From positions 186,001-250,000 of the forward strand of contig RMBW01000040.1 of assembly GCA_004009845.1 (NCBI GenBank): a DNA stretch of 64,000 nucleotides. The letters run 5' to 3'. The notes beneath the pieces were generated by a model. It was given only the letters and a program-made list of their open reading frames with translations, had not been told where the DNA came from and made no database searches. Source of the DNA: Davidsoniella eucalypti. Its lineage: Eukaryota; Ascomycota; Sordariomycetes; Microascales; Ceratocystidaceae. The translations under genes and the position numbers were made by a program. This document shows positions 48,842-60,830 of the stretch, piece by piece (position 1 is the first letter of the stretch; the number at the start of each line of letters is the position of its first letter).

Positions 48842-49729
48842 TTAATAATTGGGGTTTCTAGAGAATCCAGCACGAAAACCCCTTCCAAATCGAATTCCTT
48901 TGGGCACAAACTGAAGACTAGACATGGCATCGGCTAGATCCTCCATTTGGACATCGGGGGTTTCTGGAGGTGTATGGTGAGCCACATCATTGGGGATAGA
49001 AGCTTGTTGGCTAGGACCTTCTGGCTGGGATTCCGGATCAGTCTTGCTAGGAGATGGCGGAGCTCCCGCATCAGACCGCAAGCTTGCTCGTCTGTGGGAT
49101 TCTTTGGTAGTTGAAGCACCGACGGAGGATCTACGTCCGTAGTAACCACCATCGTATAACAAGGACCGACGGCCATCGATGCCATCGCGGGTCACTGCAA
49201 AGAAAAAGTTTTTGGGGTAGAGGTGCTTGTCGATGAGGTGCATACGACGTTTTTGAGGGGTTGAACACTTGCGCTCACATGATTCCACAAAGCAGGAGAA
49301 CTGTATACTTGGTTAGTATAGTTAGTGGTGTTACAAAGTTGATAGTAGGAGCTAGTAGAGATAGGAATAGAAACTTACAGTCTTCTCACCCCGTTCTCTT
49401 TTGACCGCAGTTATAGAGTCATGACATTCTTCAATGTGGACACTGAGAAGATGCTCAGACGGCAGATTTTTGTGACATTCAAAGCAACGGTAGGAATGAT
49501 CTCTGGCGTAGTGTGCCTCATAGTCATAATAGCTTCTAAAAGACAGAGGGTCCTTGTGCGGTGGTAGATTACATCTCATGATGGGGGCGTTGGCGTCGGT
49601 GTCTTCGGTGTCTGATGTAGATTCTAATTGGGAAATTCTGGGGATGGTATGTCGTACATCAACAGCAGTAGTTTCCTGATTTGAAGGCTGGCCGGGATTG
49701 TCCTCGTCTGCTTCACGCGAACGCTTCAT
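48842..49729 (-). CDS. C2H2 zinc-finger protein, ZNF511-like
   Basis: Exons 49729-49379 and 49300-48842 on the minus strand give 269 residues. The start is the ATG at 49729 (MKRSREAD); the frame is open a little further up but only from a TTG. After an acidic Ser/Thr N-terminus come a degenerate first finger (C53 to H73/H78 in YDYEAHYARDH), a second finger C82-C85-H98-H103 (RCFECHKNLPSEHLLSVHIEECH region), and a third across the splice junction C120-C125-H138-H143 (CFVESC to HLIDKHLYP). The DYEAHY, LLSVHIEECHDS and HLIDKHLYPKNFFF order matches ZNF511-family proteins, whose role is poorly known. The C-terminus is Ser/Pro-rich and ends RFGRGFRAGF. Confidence 0.85.
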
Positions 49730-51455
49730 GATGAGTACTCTGTTCAAGTTTATGTTTTCTCTCTTCTTGTGTGGTCAAACGGGGAATTGTATGGGCAAAG
49801 GGTGAGGAGCGTAGAAAGGGCAGTAGAGACAAGAAGAGATTGAAAGTACACTCCATATAAGGTGTATAGAGAGCGGGGTGAGCTTTACCAGTTAAGAATA
49901 GAATGCTGGGGAAAATCAAGGAAATAGGCTTGCTATCAGGCTTGGTGAAGTTTATGTTATCGTTGTAGTTGGCAAGCAGACCTAGAGAGTTAGTGTATCA
50001 TGGCACTTTCGAGCACGGCAAGAATAACGAAAGCAGCAAAAGCAGTAGTCCAAATAATAGATTTGAGGATTCGACGAAGAAGGGAGAGGGATGAGAGCTT
50101 CAGGAAACCCGCTATTGCTTGCTGGTCAACTGATTGCTCTATCGGTTAGTCGGTCAGTTTGTGCCAGCGCTGGGATCCATCGATTCCAGGGCATGTAGAG
50201 CAGCCAGTATAGCCTGTCTATAACGCACGGCGTAAACCTTAAAATGCAAACCTCTCTTCAGTGCATTTAGCCGAGAAATAGCCATCACAAGATTTAACAG
50301 AGGACATCGAATTTCACGTGAGGGGCGGCAATTTCTGGCAGCGTCACTTCGAGCCCTGCCTTCTAGCGAAAGGCACCGTTGTAACAGAAACAGACGAGAA
50401 GGAGAGAAAAACAGTTGGTTTGCAGCGGTTGTACGCAAAGCATAGAGGCTAGTTAGATATCGCATTCTCCGGTGGTCAAGCCCAGTATCGCAGCAGCTTT
50501 TGCTCGCTATATTCGTAAGTGACCTACTGGAAATACCGGAAATCGAGCACTCAGTGTCTCACCCAACGCCCGATCTTGACCTGGGACAGGGTGTTTTTTT
50601 TTTTGTTTACTATCACTATATATTTTTTGCCTTAGGAAGCACTGTTTATTTGTTTAGGGATCTCATCGCAGCATCGCCGCCAACCCAGCCCGGCCCATTC
50701 ACCCCACCATCTCGTTCTGCATCAAGCCAGCTAAGTATCCTTATTTATCCGCAGCCTTGTCGAGTTCTCGTCGCATTATCTTCCCCAGACTATCATCGCG
50801 CTCTTCTCTCACTGCTGTGGCTACTTCGTGCTTTCTGACAGACGGAAATATCTGTCTTTAATCCCGTGACGCGCACCCAAAATTTCCTATTGCCATTACG
50901 CTTAGTTACTCACCTGCCGGCCCCCTCTGTACTTTTTTGTGCTATTTTTTTCAGCCTCCTGCAGCCTTTTTGATAAAGAGCTTGTCCTTTGCCTCCACGG
51001 CTAATTTTCGCACACCTTCATGATCCGACCTTTGGTCTACCGCTCTTCTCGTCTCAGTGCTGGTACTGGTCGACGCTTTGCTTCGCCAGACAGCTTTCGA
51101 AGAGAATAAGACCAAATCTTCTTTGGCAAAGTCGGCCGCTTGTGGATTATGGATTCTCAGCGGCTCTACTTTTGTTGCCTTGAAGCTCCCCAGAATAGCG
51201 GCTTCTGAACTCACTGTAAGCAGCTCTTCGGCTTCACTGATCGTTGCCGTTATAGCACTCGCGTGTTGTTGTCTGCGTTCTGTTTGATAACACATCGCAT
51301 ATTGCTAAACTATTTCGTTCTCGGATTTATCTTGTGATATATCTCCCTACCCTGCATAGCAGCCTCTCAAAAACTACAACCTGATTCCTCGTTGACTTTT
51401 TTAATACCTGCTACTACCTTATAGCTTTAAGCGCAGCTTATTCATATCTGCCAAG
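49730..51455. promoter_or_regulatory. Divergent upstream region between zinc-finger gene and EST1-like gene
   Basis: About 1.7 kb. A pyrimidine-rich plus strand from about 50580 to 51420 looks like the EST1-like leader. A minus-strand frame at 50154-50465 (103 codons, Arg/Leu-rich) has no recognisable domain and no supporting splice partners. A coding gene here is not supported. Confidence 0.4.
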
Positions 51456-54386
51456 ATGTCTACAGGAGCCGAAAACACCAAGCTTGCTCTTGTCTGGAAG
51501 TAAGTTAATATATATCATACACTCTAAATTTATAATCCATATACTAATATTAATACCTAGAGACACGTGCAAGCTCCGCAAAAGCTTAGTGAAGCACATT
51601 GATCGCTTGATCGAGTCTGAAACTACAGCGAACGACAAAAAGACCTTCGACAAGGTCGAAGAGTGTGTAGCCAAGTAAGTTTATCTATCACATGCCTCTA
51701 TATATGCACGTTGCATATTAACCTCATATAGATATCGCCTTTCTAGCATGCAAGTAATCTTTGCGGATTTCGTCTATGCCTCCAAGAATTATGTCCAACG
51801 TGATCTTTGGGAAACACAGCTTCATGTTGGCAAACTTTATCGCAATGTAATCCGCGATTCACGTGGCCAACATGTGGCCCTTCGTAGGATTGAGAAACGT
51901 TACGCAAGCTTTCTAAATCTCTGCCAACTCTTCTACGAGGGCTACATACAACGCCTTGCCAAGGCCTATGAGCTTCCCGCTCTCGTTGCAATTGCTCGTC
52001 GCCTTAATCCCAACGATACTACACCTAGCACAGGTATCCAGCCTAATGAGCTATCCAAGGATGTTTTAGAGATGGTCACCTGTGCTTGTCATGATGCCTT
52101 GATCGCCCTGGGTGATCTTTCTAGATACCACTTGAAATTAAAGGGCAAATTGCCTCTTTACGAATCGGCTGTCTCTTTTTACGATTTGGCAAATGACATA
52201 TGCCCGCTGATGGCCCACGGTCACCACGGAACCGGACTGGCCAGCGTTGAGGTGAACAAGCACTTTCTAGTCGTCTACCATCTATACCGCGCTGTCGTGG
52301 CCTACATTCCTCACCCTAATGCTATGAACAATTTGGCAACCGAGTTTTCCCACCTTCGAGAGCCCAATGCCTCGCTAGCCACCAAAGATCCATCGCCTCA
52401 GCAAGTTCTTGAAATCATCTTTGTCCGTCTGCATGCCTATTTCTATGCCGGTAACGAAATTGCGAAACGTGCTGAACTCGAGCAGGCATTCTTCCGGAGG
52501 CTCGAGGAAGTTCTACAAACCATCACCACAAGTGATTTCAAGAATATTCTTGAAATGGCCATTGTCAATATTAGTGCTTGCACTGTTGCTAAGAAAAAAC
52601 GTGAGTCGTTCATCAATCTTTATATAGTAAGTAAACTTCAACTGACTATATTTTAGTCTCTAGTCCCCATGGAAAGTCTCTCTTCTACGACCATGCTTTT
52701 GCGTTCAACTGTCGGTTCGCTAGCTACTTTTTCTGGGCGTTTACTCAACGCATGTATGCTATCTATGCGTTGGGCACTGACATCTCCCAAGCCGGCAAGA
52801 AGGAACTTGGCCAGACTGGCAACGAGAGTGAACAGTTTGTACTTGACCCGATAGCAGATACCAGTCTGAGAATCCTAAGGTTTTATAGTGCCTGGCTTCT
52901 TTCCAACATGGAAGAGATCGTCAGCCGTATTCCCACCAATGGACAGGCTATCACAACCTTTTTCTGCGAGTTAGCCCGTGGCTTGACAACTGTAACATTC
53001 TACTTTCAAGGACATCTCGAGGAAACTGCTCGCTCTCGTGGAGGCCGTCTTCCTGTTAGCACATATGTTCTCGAAGAAGATACTGATGTTATACAGTGCC
53101 CGGCCATGGGAATTCCTGGTATTGAGAGTCTACTCAGTGACCCTACAACCCATAAACCACGAAAAATGATTGCTGTAGGAAGTGATAGCCGTGACAGCTC
53201 CTGGCTGGAAATTCTATACAGAGTATCTGATATTTTGACCTCATCGCAGAATTTTGTTACGGATCCTAAACTCCCTCTAACATATACAGTTTTGCCTGGT
53301 CGCAAGTTAGCATACGTTGTTGATGACAAAGTACTGCCTCTAGCTAAAGATTTTGACATGGGCGACGGCCCTAGTTCGAAGTTTCCTGTCTGTCTTTCGG
53401 TTATTGAGAATATGCCCAAATCCAAATCTCAAACTCCTCAAACTCCTGCCAGTCCTGTCGTGCCCGACTCCATTGTAGAGTCTACTGATAATGGTGCCGA
53501 AAACATGACTCCTACTAGCTCGACTAGTACTACTCCTGCACTTCCGATTCGAGAAATGGCAAGTGCAAACAGTGCTATTCCAGAAACCATACTACCCGAC
53601 GAGCAAGAATCTACAAACACGACTGAAGTGGTACTTACTCAGGTCGACGAACTACGCATCGAGGAGGCCGTGCCCTCAAAGTCTCAAGATTTGCCTGTAT
53701 CACCTACTGCATGCCCATCTATCTCTACCAACCCATCAGGCTTCTTCAATAATGATGATAGTAGCACAATATTGAGCCCTGGTGTGGGTAGCGAGGCCAC
53801 GCGCAAGATTCCTTCTCTAGATTGGGGTGCTGTTTATACACCTAAGCCGGCTGGTGGCGCCTGGAGTCAACTGACCGCTGATCAATATTATAGCGGCCCT
53901 TCACGTCGCAACAGTCACATTGGTAGCATATCTACTGCTACCTCTCCTTTGATCAGTACCCGGCAGGTTGCAACCCCCACGCACGGCAACGATCTTCGCC
54001 AGCAACTTCTCAGTGCTATCCTCGATGGCGCATCCTCTAGTTTTACGCCCAATGCTTCACCGTACCTCCAGAGCATTACCCCGATCCAGCAGACCACTGC
54101 TCATATGAACCCACCGCCTGGGTTCAATATTGCTTCTAGTCAGTCGGTCTTTGTGCCCTCAAGCAATATCATGCAAGGTACTCCACAACACCTTCGACCT
54201 AGAAACATATCGGAGGGTATGTCACCAGTCCCTAGACACACATTCGTGCCTGATAATAGCTATCAAGAGATGCTACATTTTTCTCAAGCTCAACAACAAC
54301 AATACAACGACATGTATGGTGCTTCCGCGCCGACCCCTGCTAATCCACCACCTGGATTCAGTAACAGACACTTCAACCAACGTTGA
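51456..54386 (+). CDS. EST1/EBS1/SMG7-like protein
   Basis: Exons 51456-51499, 51561-51674, 51732-52600, 52657-54386, giving 918 residues. The N-terminal half has the 14-3-3-like helical fold seen in Est1/Smg proteins (ASKNYVQRDLWETQLHVGKLYRN, then LGDLSRYHLKL). The Est1 DNA/RNA-binding type repeat follows at about 197-260 (SFYDLANDICPLMAHGHHGTGLASVEVNKHF, VVYHLYRAVVAYIPHPNAMNNL), where relatives have a P.NG.P.NQLA pattern and a YRS motif. The C-terminal about 450 residues are Ser/Pro/Gln-rich and disordered. Family members act in telomerase recruitment (Est1) or in nonsense-mediated decay and translation (Ebs1/SMG7); the sequence alone does not say which. The third exon could also start at 51747, five codons shorter. 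It is convergent with adenosine kinase. Confidence 0.85.
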
Positions 54387-55153
54387 GATCTCGAGGATTA
54401 CTGACGACTTACCCTTGACTGGAATGATCAATTTCTTTTATCACTAGCCTAGCTCGGTCTAGCATTGTTGCTACAAGTCTGTATGTAACCTGGATTAGTA
54501 TCTGACCTGATGATCCTATCTTGGTCTGCAGCTATTCAAATGCCAATCCATCGAACTACAGCATATAGCTAAATTGCTTCCAGTCCCTACGGGCTGTAGC
54601 TAAATCATGGCGTAAGAATATGACCCATGAAGGCTCTTCTCTTCTGTTGACTCTAGGAGTTCTTGAGAAAAATGAGCTTGTTGAGGATACTCGCTGTTTG
54701 TGACGTTGTCGATTGATAGAACAAATAGGGGGATTATGGGATCAACCACACCAAATCTCTATTCAACATTCACAAGTTGAACATGAGTCTACATGGTCTT
54801 CTTTTCTTCTTTTCTTATAGGGGAGTGAATTTTAGAGGTGTTTTTGTTTTATAATCAGATTCTTTCTTAATAATTTTCATTGATAACAGGAAAACAAAGC
54901 TGTAGAGGTATGTTGTAGTTGTTGTTGAAACCGGTTGTAGTGTGCCCTTACAGCAATATCATAAGAGATATTCATCCAACCTTTTGCAAAATCGTTACGT
55001 GAACCCAATGCCTAAAAACCTACAACGCCAAACCAAACACAGTTTTTACTCGGATGCCATACTTGGGACATTGCGAGATACATGAGACGACTCGTAAGTA
55101 CATGTTGAGATTTTGAGACAAGAAACGAGGTCATCAAGATTTTGATGAGCAAA
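54387..55153. other. Convergent 3' intergenic region
   Basis: About 770 bp between the EST1-like stop and the adenosine kinase stop. A small tandem (TTCTTTTCTTCTTTTCTT) is at about 54798-54818. No gene is seen. Confidence 0.45.
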
Positions 55154-56387
55154 TTAAGCAGAGTAAGTCTGCTTAGGAGTAGGGAACCTAAACACAAAAG
55201 ACTCTTGTTAGTGAATGAATCAGGCCAAACTTTTATTGCACGGGCTTAGAACTTACGAAGGACCCAGCTCCTGGATGCTCAGACTGGCCAGCCACTGGCC
55301 CATGTCAACGTTGGAAGCTAGAGGCTTGCCCTGAACCAGGCCAGCGACAAAGCCACCGGCGAAGGCGTCACCGGCACCGTTGGTGTCGTTGATCTTAGCA
55401 GCGTCGATGGCGTGGACGGGGTACTCCTTGACCTCGACCTCACCCTGGATAGCAACTAGAGTAGGCTCAGTACCCTGAGTGATGACGACGGTGCGCTTGC
55501 GTTGGGTGTTGATCTTGGTAGAGTCAGCAACAGCTTGGGCGATCTCGGCGCGAGACTTGTTCTCCAGACCGTGGGAGGCAGCGTAAGACTCGATCTCAGA
55601 CTCGTTGCAAATGAGGTAGTCAACATAGGGCATAGTCTTGTCGACAGGCTCGGCGAAGAACTGGGGGATGAAAGGCGCAGCCAGGTTCAGAACAAAAGTC
55701 TTGTTAGTAGCAGCAGCGTGCTGGCCCAGCTCCAGGATAGCAGGAGGGCAGACGGTGAAGTGGTAACCACCGACGTAGAAGAACTCGGCGTTCTCGGCCA
55801 GAGCCCAGATCTCGGGGCGCTTCAGGTGGGCAACCTCGTAGTGGTTGGCAGCGTTCAGAGCAGTGCAGAGCGAGCGGTTGTGGCCGGTAATGACGACACC
55901 GCAACGGCCGGTGGGCTCCTTGGTGTCGACGCGGTACTCGGTGCGTAGGCCAGCGGCCTTGGTGGCATCGCGGAGAATGGAGGCGTACTTGTCGTCACCG
56001 ACACCGCCAAGGTAGACGACGCTGTTGGGGGGGAGGATGTACTGGGCACCGCGGGCAGTGTTCTGGGCAGCACCACCAGCAATCAGCTTAGCGTCGAAGT
56101 TGTTCAGTAGGTCATCGTACAGGCCCATGTGCTTCTCCTCGGCGAGGATGGCATCGTTGGCCTTGAGATCGTACTTGGCCAGCAGCTCCTCGTTTCCAAA
56201 GGCCTGGATGTCTGTCAGAAGATGGATATGAGTTAGTGACAGTTCGAGTCAAAGGTCGGACGATCGCGGACTGGGTGTATCCGGCTAAGCAGTGTTGCGC
56301 TGCAGTGTATGGCGTCCAGAGATGAAAATACTCACCCAGCAGAGGGTTTCCGAGGACGAGAAGAGAGAACTCCTTAGTGGCAGACAT
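55154..56387 (-). CDS. Adenosine kinase (PfkB/ribokinase family)
   Basis: Three minus-strand exons: 56387-56336, 56211-55257, 55187-55154, giving 346 residues. N-terminal LLVLGNPLLDIQA, GGAAQNTARGAQ (substrate-side glycine motif), YLGGVGDDKYA, NLAAPFIPQFF, LICNESEIESYA, VVITQGTEPTLV and the catalytic NDTNGAGDAFAGGFVAGL (anion hole and catalytic Asp in GAGD) are all present. The C-terminus is FPTPKQTYSA, encoded by a 34-bp last exon. The enzyme phosphorylates adenosine to AMP in the cytosol and removes adenosine formed by S-adenosylhomocysteine hydrolysis. Codon use is strongly GC-biased at third positions, consistent with high expression. The intron after exon 1 (124 bp) is longer than most here. 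Confidence 0.95.
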
Positions 56388-57351
56388 TATGAGATAGTGA
56401 GATTGATGGTTTGATGAAGAAGATAATCAACGAGGAAGCAGACAAGCTAAAAGAAGGTGGAAACGAAATGTAGAAGAAGCTGTCAGGAAAATTAGTACCT
56501 AGGATTAGATTTCCCCAACAAGGCGAACGTAGTGGGGTAGTTTGTAGTCGCGGTACAACTGATGGTGGGCTGGCCGCAGATTTAGCGGGGTCAGTGCTGT
56601 GCATAGAGCGCTGTTTTGATACAGTGGTGATTATTTTCGTCTACATTTTTTAGTCAAGCTTAGTGGAACAAGCACATTCACGATGCCAACTTTTCCAAGT
56701 GACGGCCATGATGATTTACATACTTCAATTGTGTACGACATTATAACACGGATATTAAGATTTGTTAGGGTTTGTCTTTATATACATAATTTTGTACTTG
56801 ATTAACGTTGTATTCGAAACACGCAAAACCTATTTTTCAATTTTTTTTTTCCATTTAAACCTTGTCAATTGTTGCTAGGGTTATTATTTGATACAGAGTT
56901 TGTGTGACCATACCTAAGTTAACTAAATCCTTGGTCGAGAGATATTCATAAATGAAGTCTTTAGTCATTTGTAGTCAAAGAACACATTGAGGAGCAGAAT
57001 TGTTTTGAAGTTTCTTTTAATTTTTGCCTACCCAATAGTCATTAAAGACACAAAAACAAGCATAAAAGGCACGTGAAGCTGTGAGAGGTTATGTCTTTGT
57101 TATCCGCAAGACCAGAATCCCATTTTGCCTTTTTGGTTTGTCCAGTTCATGATCATCATCACTGCTAGAGCTTCAATATCGCTCTCATCCAGATACATAA
57201 GGATAACAATACCACTGGCAGATGCGAATATGCCATGAGTACTTTGCCAACTGAGTTACTTTTTTTTAACTGCCCTGCAAAGCACGGTTCAAAGATGCAA
57301 TCCTTAACACCGTCCCTATGAACCGGAACCAGAAATACCCGAAGAATACAT
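56388..57351. other. Intergenic: adenosine kinase promoter and uL2 3' region
   Basis: About 960 bp between two co-directional minus-strand genes. The part near 56388-56640 should hold the adenosine kinase leader; the part near 57000-57351 the uL2 3' UTR. No further gene is seen. Confidence 0.45.
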
Positions 57352-58466
57352 TTAATCTTTGGTCTTCTGGGTACCACGGAGCAGACCTGTTCTCCGGGCA
57401 GCAATGAGACCAGCCTTTTGACCCTGGGCGGCGTACCGCGAGATGGTCGAAGCCTTACCAATATGCTGGTGGTTACCCTGTTGTGGGGGTTAGTAATCTG
57501 ATGCTGAAGATAGTTTGTTCGAATAAGGGAAAAACTTACACCACCGTGAGGGTGATCAACGGGGTTCATGGCAACACCACGAGTCTTGGGCCAGCTGTTG
57601 CGCTTGACAGCGAACTTGTGCTTGGCACGCGAAGCCTCTGTAAAGTTGTTAGTAACTAAAATCGAGAATGATAATATTACGTCTTTTGAGACGATCATGA
57701 GATTCAACATACTCATCAGGGGCTTGTCGGTACGGCCACCACCGGCGACAATACCAATCATGGCACGGGCGGAGGAGGCAATGACCTTCTTGGCACCGGA
57801 GGGCAGCTTGACACGGGTCTTGCCCTCATCGGCGTTGTGGCCAATGATGGTAACGTAGTTACCGGAGGTACGGCCCAGAGCACCGCGGTCACCGGCACGC
57901 TCCTCGACGTTGGAAACGACGGTACCCTCGGGCATGGAGCCCAGGGGTAGAACGTTACCGACGGTCAGAGAAGCCTTCTTGCCGGCGTAGATGAACTGGC
58001 CGGTGTACATGCCCTCGTTGGCAATGAAGGTCTCGGTGTGCTGCTTGAACTTGTAGGGGTCGCGGAAGACGACCTTGGCCAGAGGAGCGCCACGACCGGA
58101 CTCGTGGACAATCTCCTTGACGATACCACGGATGTAACCGTGACGCTCGGCGAAATCGATCTTGCGGAACTGCGCGGGGGCCTTGCGGAGGCGGGTGTTG
58201 GCAGCTATGAAAAAATACTGTGTAAGCGAAATGTCCTACGTAGGAGGGAGTTTTCCAATTTTGGCTTTCGGTGCCAATGCAGATTCGCTATCGAATTCAT
58301 ATTCGGGAATAGAGACTGATGCTTTCGTTCGAATTTGAAATCGATAACAATATCGGATGTCGGTGCGATTGGTGATTGTAAATTTTTATGGTTCGTCGAA
58401 TGGAGGGAAAGCCTTACTGAAGATGCTGCCACGGCCCTTCCGCTGGTTGCGAATAACTCTACCCAT
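57352..58466 (-). CDS. Cytosolic large-subunit ribosomal protein uL2 (L2/L8)
   Basis: Four minus-strand exons: 58466-58418, 58204-57713, 57637-57540, 57477-57352, giving 254 residues, the exact usual fungal length. MGRVIRNQRKGRGSIF, TRLRKAPAQFRKIDFAERHGYIRG, TGQFIYAGKKASLTVGNVLPLG, SGNYVTIIGHN, the RAMIGIVAGGGRTDKPL segment, NSWPKTRGVAMNPVDHPHGGG (the highly conserved loop reaching the peptidyl-transferase centre) and a basic C-terminus are all present. The 49-bp first exon followed by a 213-bp intron is typical of fungal ribosomal protein genes. Codon use is strongly biased, as expected for high expression. If the intron before HIGKAS is read through, a false C-terminus appears, so the last exon matters. 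Confidence 0.96.
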
Positions 58467-60830
58467 CTCGGTGGTTTATTGGTATAAAACGAGACGGAAA
58501 TATGCTGCCAGCAGCAGTTAGAATATGAAACCTTGATAAAGGGTAGTTGGTATTGAGAAAAAGACAATGTCTCCAACTATCGTGATAGAAAACTTACCAG
58601 CAAACGGCTGTTGTTTCGTCTCCTTCAAGAAAGACTTCAAAGGTGGATTGCGAAACTTCCTTGAGAATAGGCGATGCGTGCGGCCTAGGCCACAGAGCAA
58701 TAATTTTTGTGGTCAATCAACCCTCATTTCACGTGACCATTGAATTTTCGTGCGTGGGGCACATTATCGAAAAATCTCTACCCATTGTGTAGATGCATTT
58801 AGGCGCAACTAAATAATGGGGATATTCCCGTAGTACATGCTAAGGGAAACAGGCTTTGTTAGTTGCTCGATTTTATTGGATGCCCCACTCCGAACCTTGT
58901 CAAGGTTTTTTTAATGGACTAGCCTGTTTTAGTACCACGGCTTAGTATTCTGAGTACCTGCAGTGGTAGCCCACTTCCCACCACATCCAGATGCCGCCTC
59001 AATCGGCCATTCATCGAATGGAATCAATATTGTATGATGATGACCCAGCTTAACATCACGTCGATATGATATATTTCGCGACGACGATAGTTTGCAATAT
59101 TGGAATTTTACCATGTTTGCGATTCTTGATATCTAACCGACCCCTTGTTGATGTTGCCGCAACTGCAAGTTATTTGCCATCATTTGGCTTGAGTCCGTAC
59201 TAATTTTGTACCAACGAGGAACAAATGAAACAGGCACCGACTCATTTTGGGTGTTATCATGGTCCAGAGATGAGAAAGTCCACAATCTAGTTTCCTTGAT
59301 GACAATGATACTGCCTGATCATTCAACTTCATATCTCTTTCCAGGCGGTCTTGACTTCCTTGGTGCTAACAATTTGAAGTCTATCCCCTTGACGATAAAC
59401 AAACGGCGATTAGTAGCATGAAAATTATTATTCATAGTCTCGATGAGTCGAAATGACTGTCTTGATGTCTACTCAGCACAATCCGGGAGGGACGCTTACA
59501 ATACTACAATACACTTCGATATATAGAACATTCACGACAAAGTCCTAAATCTGTCCAACGAAAATGAATTAAAGAAAACATGACATGTCCTTATTTATTA
59601 GACAAATGCTAACATATGCCATAGGCAAATTCATGTGCCACTGCAAGTGTGAGTGGCCGGCAAACTCGTGTGTAGTCTGGATGCAACTGGGGCTGTGAGC
59701 TACAAGTTCAAATACGGCAGAGAAGGAGTGCCAAAACACTCTAAATGGCATCGTCATGTCAAATTTGCGCCTCACTGCATGATTACCTAGGCTGTGGAGG
59801 CTGATATGTTGCATAACATCCTGATATGCGCAAGTTTGGCGCGGTCATGTGACCTGCTCACTCGAGTGACTTTACAAACTTTTGTTCTACTACAAACTAA
59901 GTATTCGATTTATCGACACAACAACATGCTAGAAGCAGTTGATATACGCAAATATCAACTTAAATTTGCTTGATAGCAAGTCTTAGTGAATGGTAATTAG
60001 CTTGATATGATATACAAATGTAAGTTAGTTTATGGAAATCAGAAACGAGCAGATGATAAGCCTGCCAAGAAGGATTCCAGTTTGGGCTATACAAACTGCA
60101 GGATAGAAGAACACATCATCAATGCGGTCCAATATTGTGATATATGCATCATACAGAGGACAAGCCAGCATATATATACATCATGATGAAAACCTCAAGG
60201 CGGAAGATGGGAAAGGTGGCCAAGTGGCTGCGTTGGCTATGCTTATCGCGGTGTTGTGACAAGGCGTCCAGTCACAGGCCAACCTAACATAGCATGAGTT
60301 GACGGTGCGGTGGTTGTCATTCTCGTTTTGCTGGGCCAGGGGTATATGTGTTATGAGTGAGCTGTATGTGCTTGTGTTGAAACTTGGGCGTGAGAATGAG
60401 AATGCCGAATGGACGGGAGCAGAATTCCCAGCAACATTCATTCGTTCATTTACATTTACAATAACAATACAGGTGAGAAGCAACGACGCTCTGGCCTGCG
60501 TCTAGGCTTCTAAGCTTCTAAGCGCTTACCGAATTCTCGGCCACCACTGGCCGCCAGATTGGATTTATGGGGAGGGAGAACTGTGGTAGAATTTTTGCCC
60601 TCGTCAATCAATGTATGTTTTGTTGCCATTTCCTACTTCGTCCAACTTTAATCTCTTACAATTCCAGCCTCCCCCGGTCTCCACTATCCACTTGAGTACC
60701 TTTACTTACCTTGGACTTATTCCTCTATGAGAAGTTGGACTTGAACTTTTGCACTGCACCACACATCAGCAACACAAAAATCACAATTACAATAATTTCA
60801 CACCATCTACCCCGTTTGCCTACAATCGAA
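58467..60830. promoter_or_regulatory. Divergent upstream region of uL2 and WHIM-domain genes
   Basis: About 2.4 kb with only short, domain-free frames (for example 60181-60483 minus). The first 150-250 bp carry the uL2 promoter and leader; the stretch from about 60600 to 60830 is pyrimidine- and CA-rich and likely the leader of the WHIM-domain gene. Nothing is seen between. Confidence 0.4.

Noticed and set aside
50154..50465. 103-codon minus-strand frame between the zinc-finger and EST1-like genes
   Set aside because: No recognisable domain or splice partners, and it lies in a likely promoter region.
55502..55948. 148-codon plus-strand frame opposite adenosine kinase
   Set aside because: Antisense shadow of a highly expressed GC3-rich gene; Val/Gly/Leu-rich without motifs.
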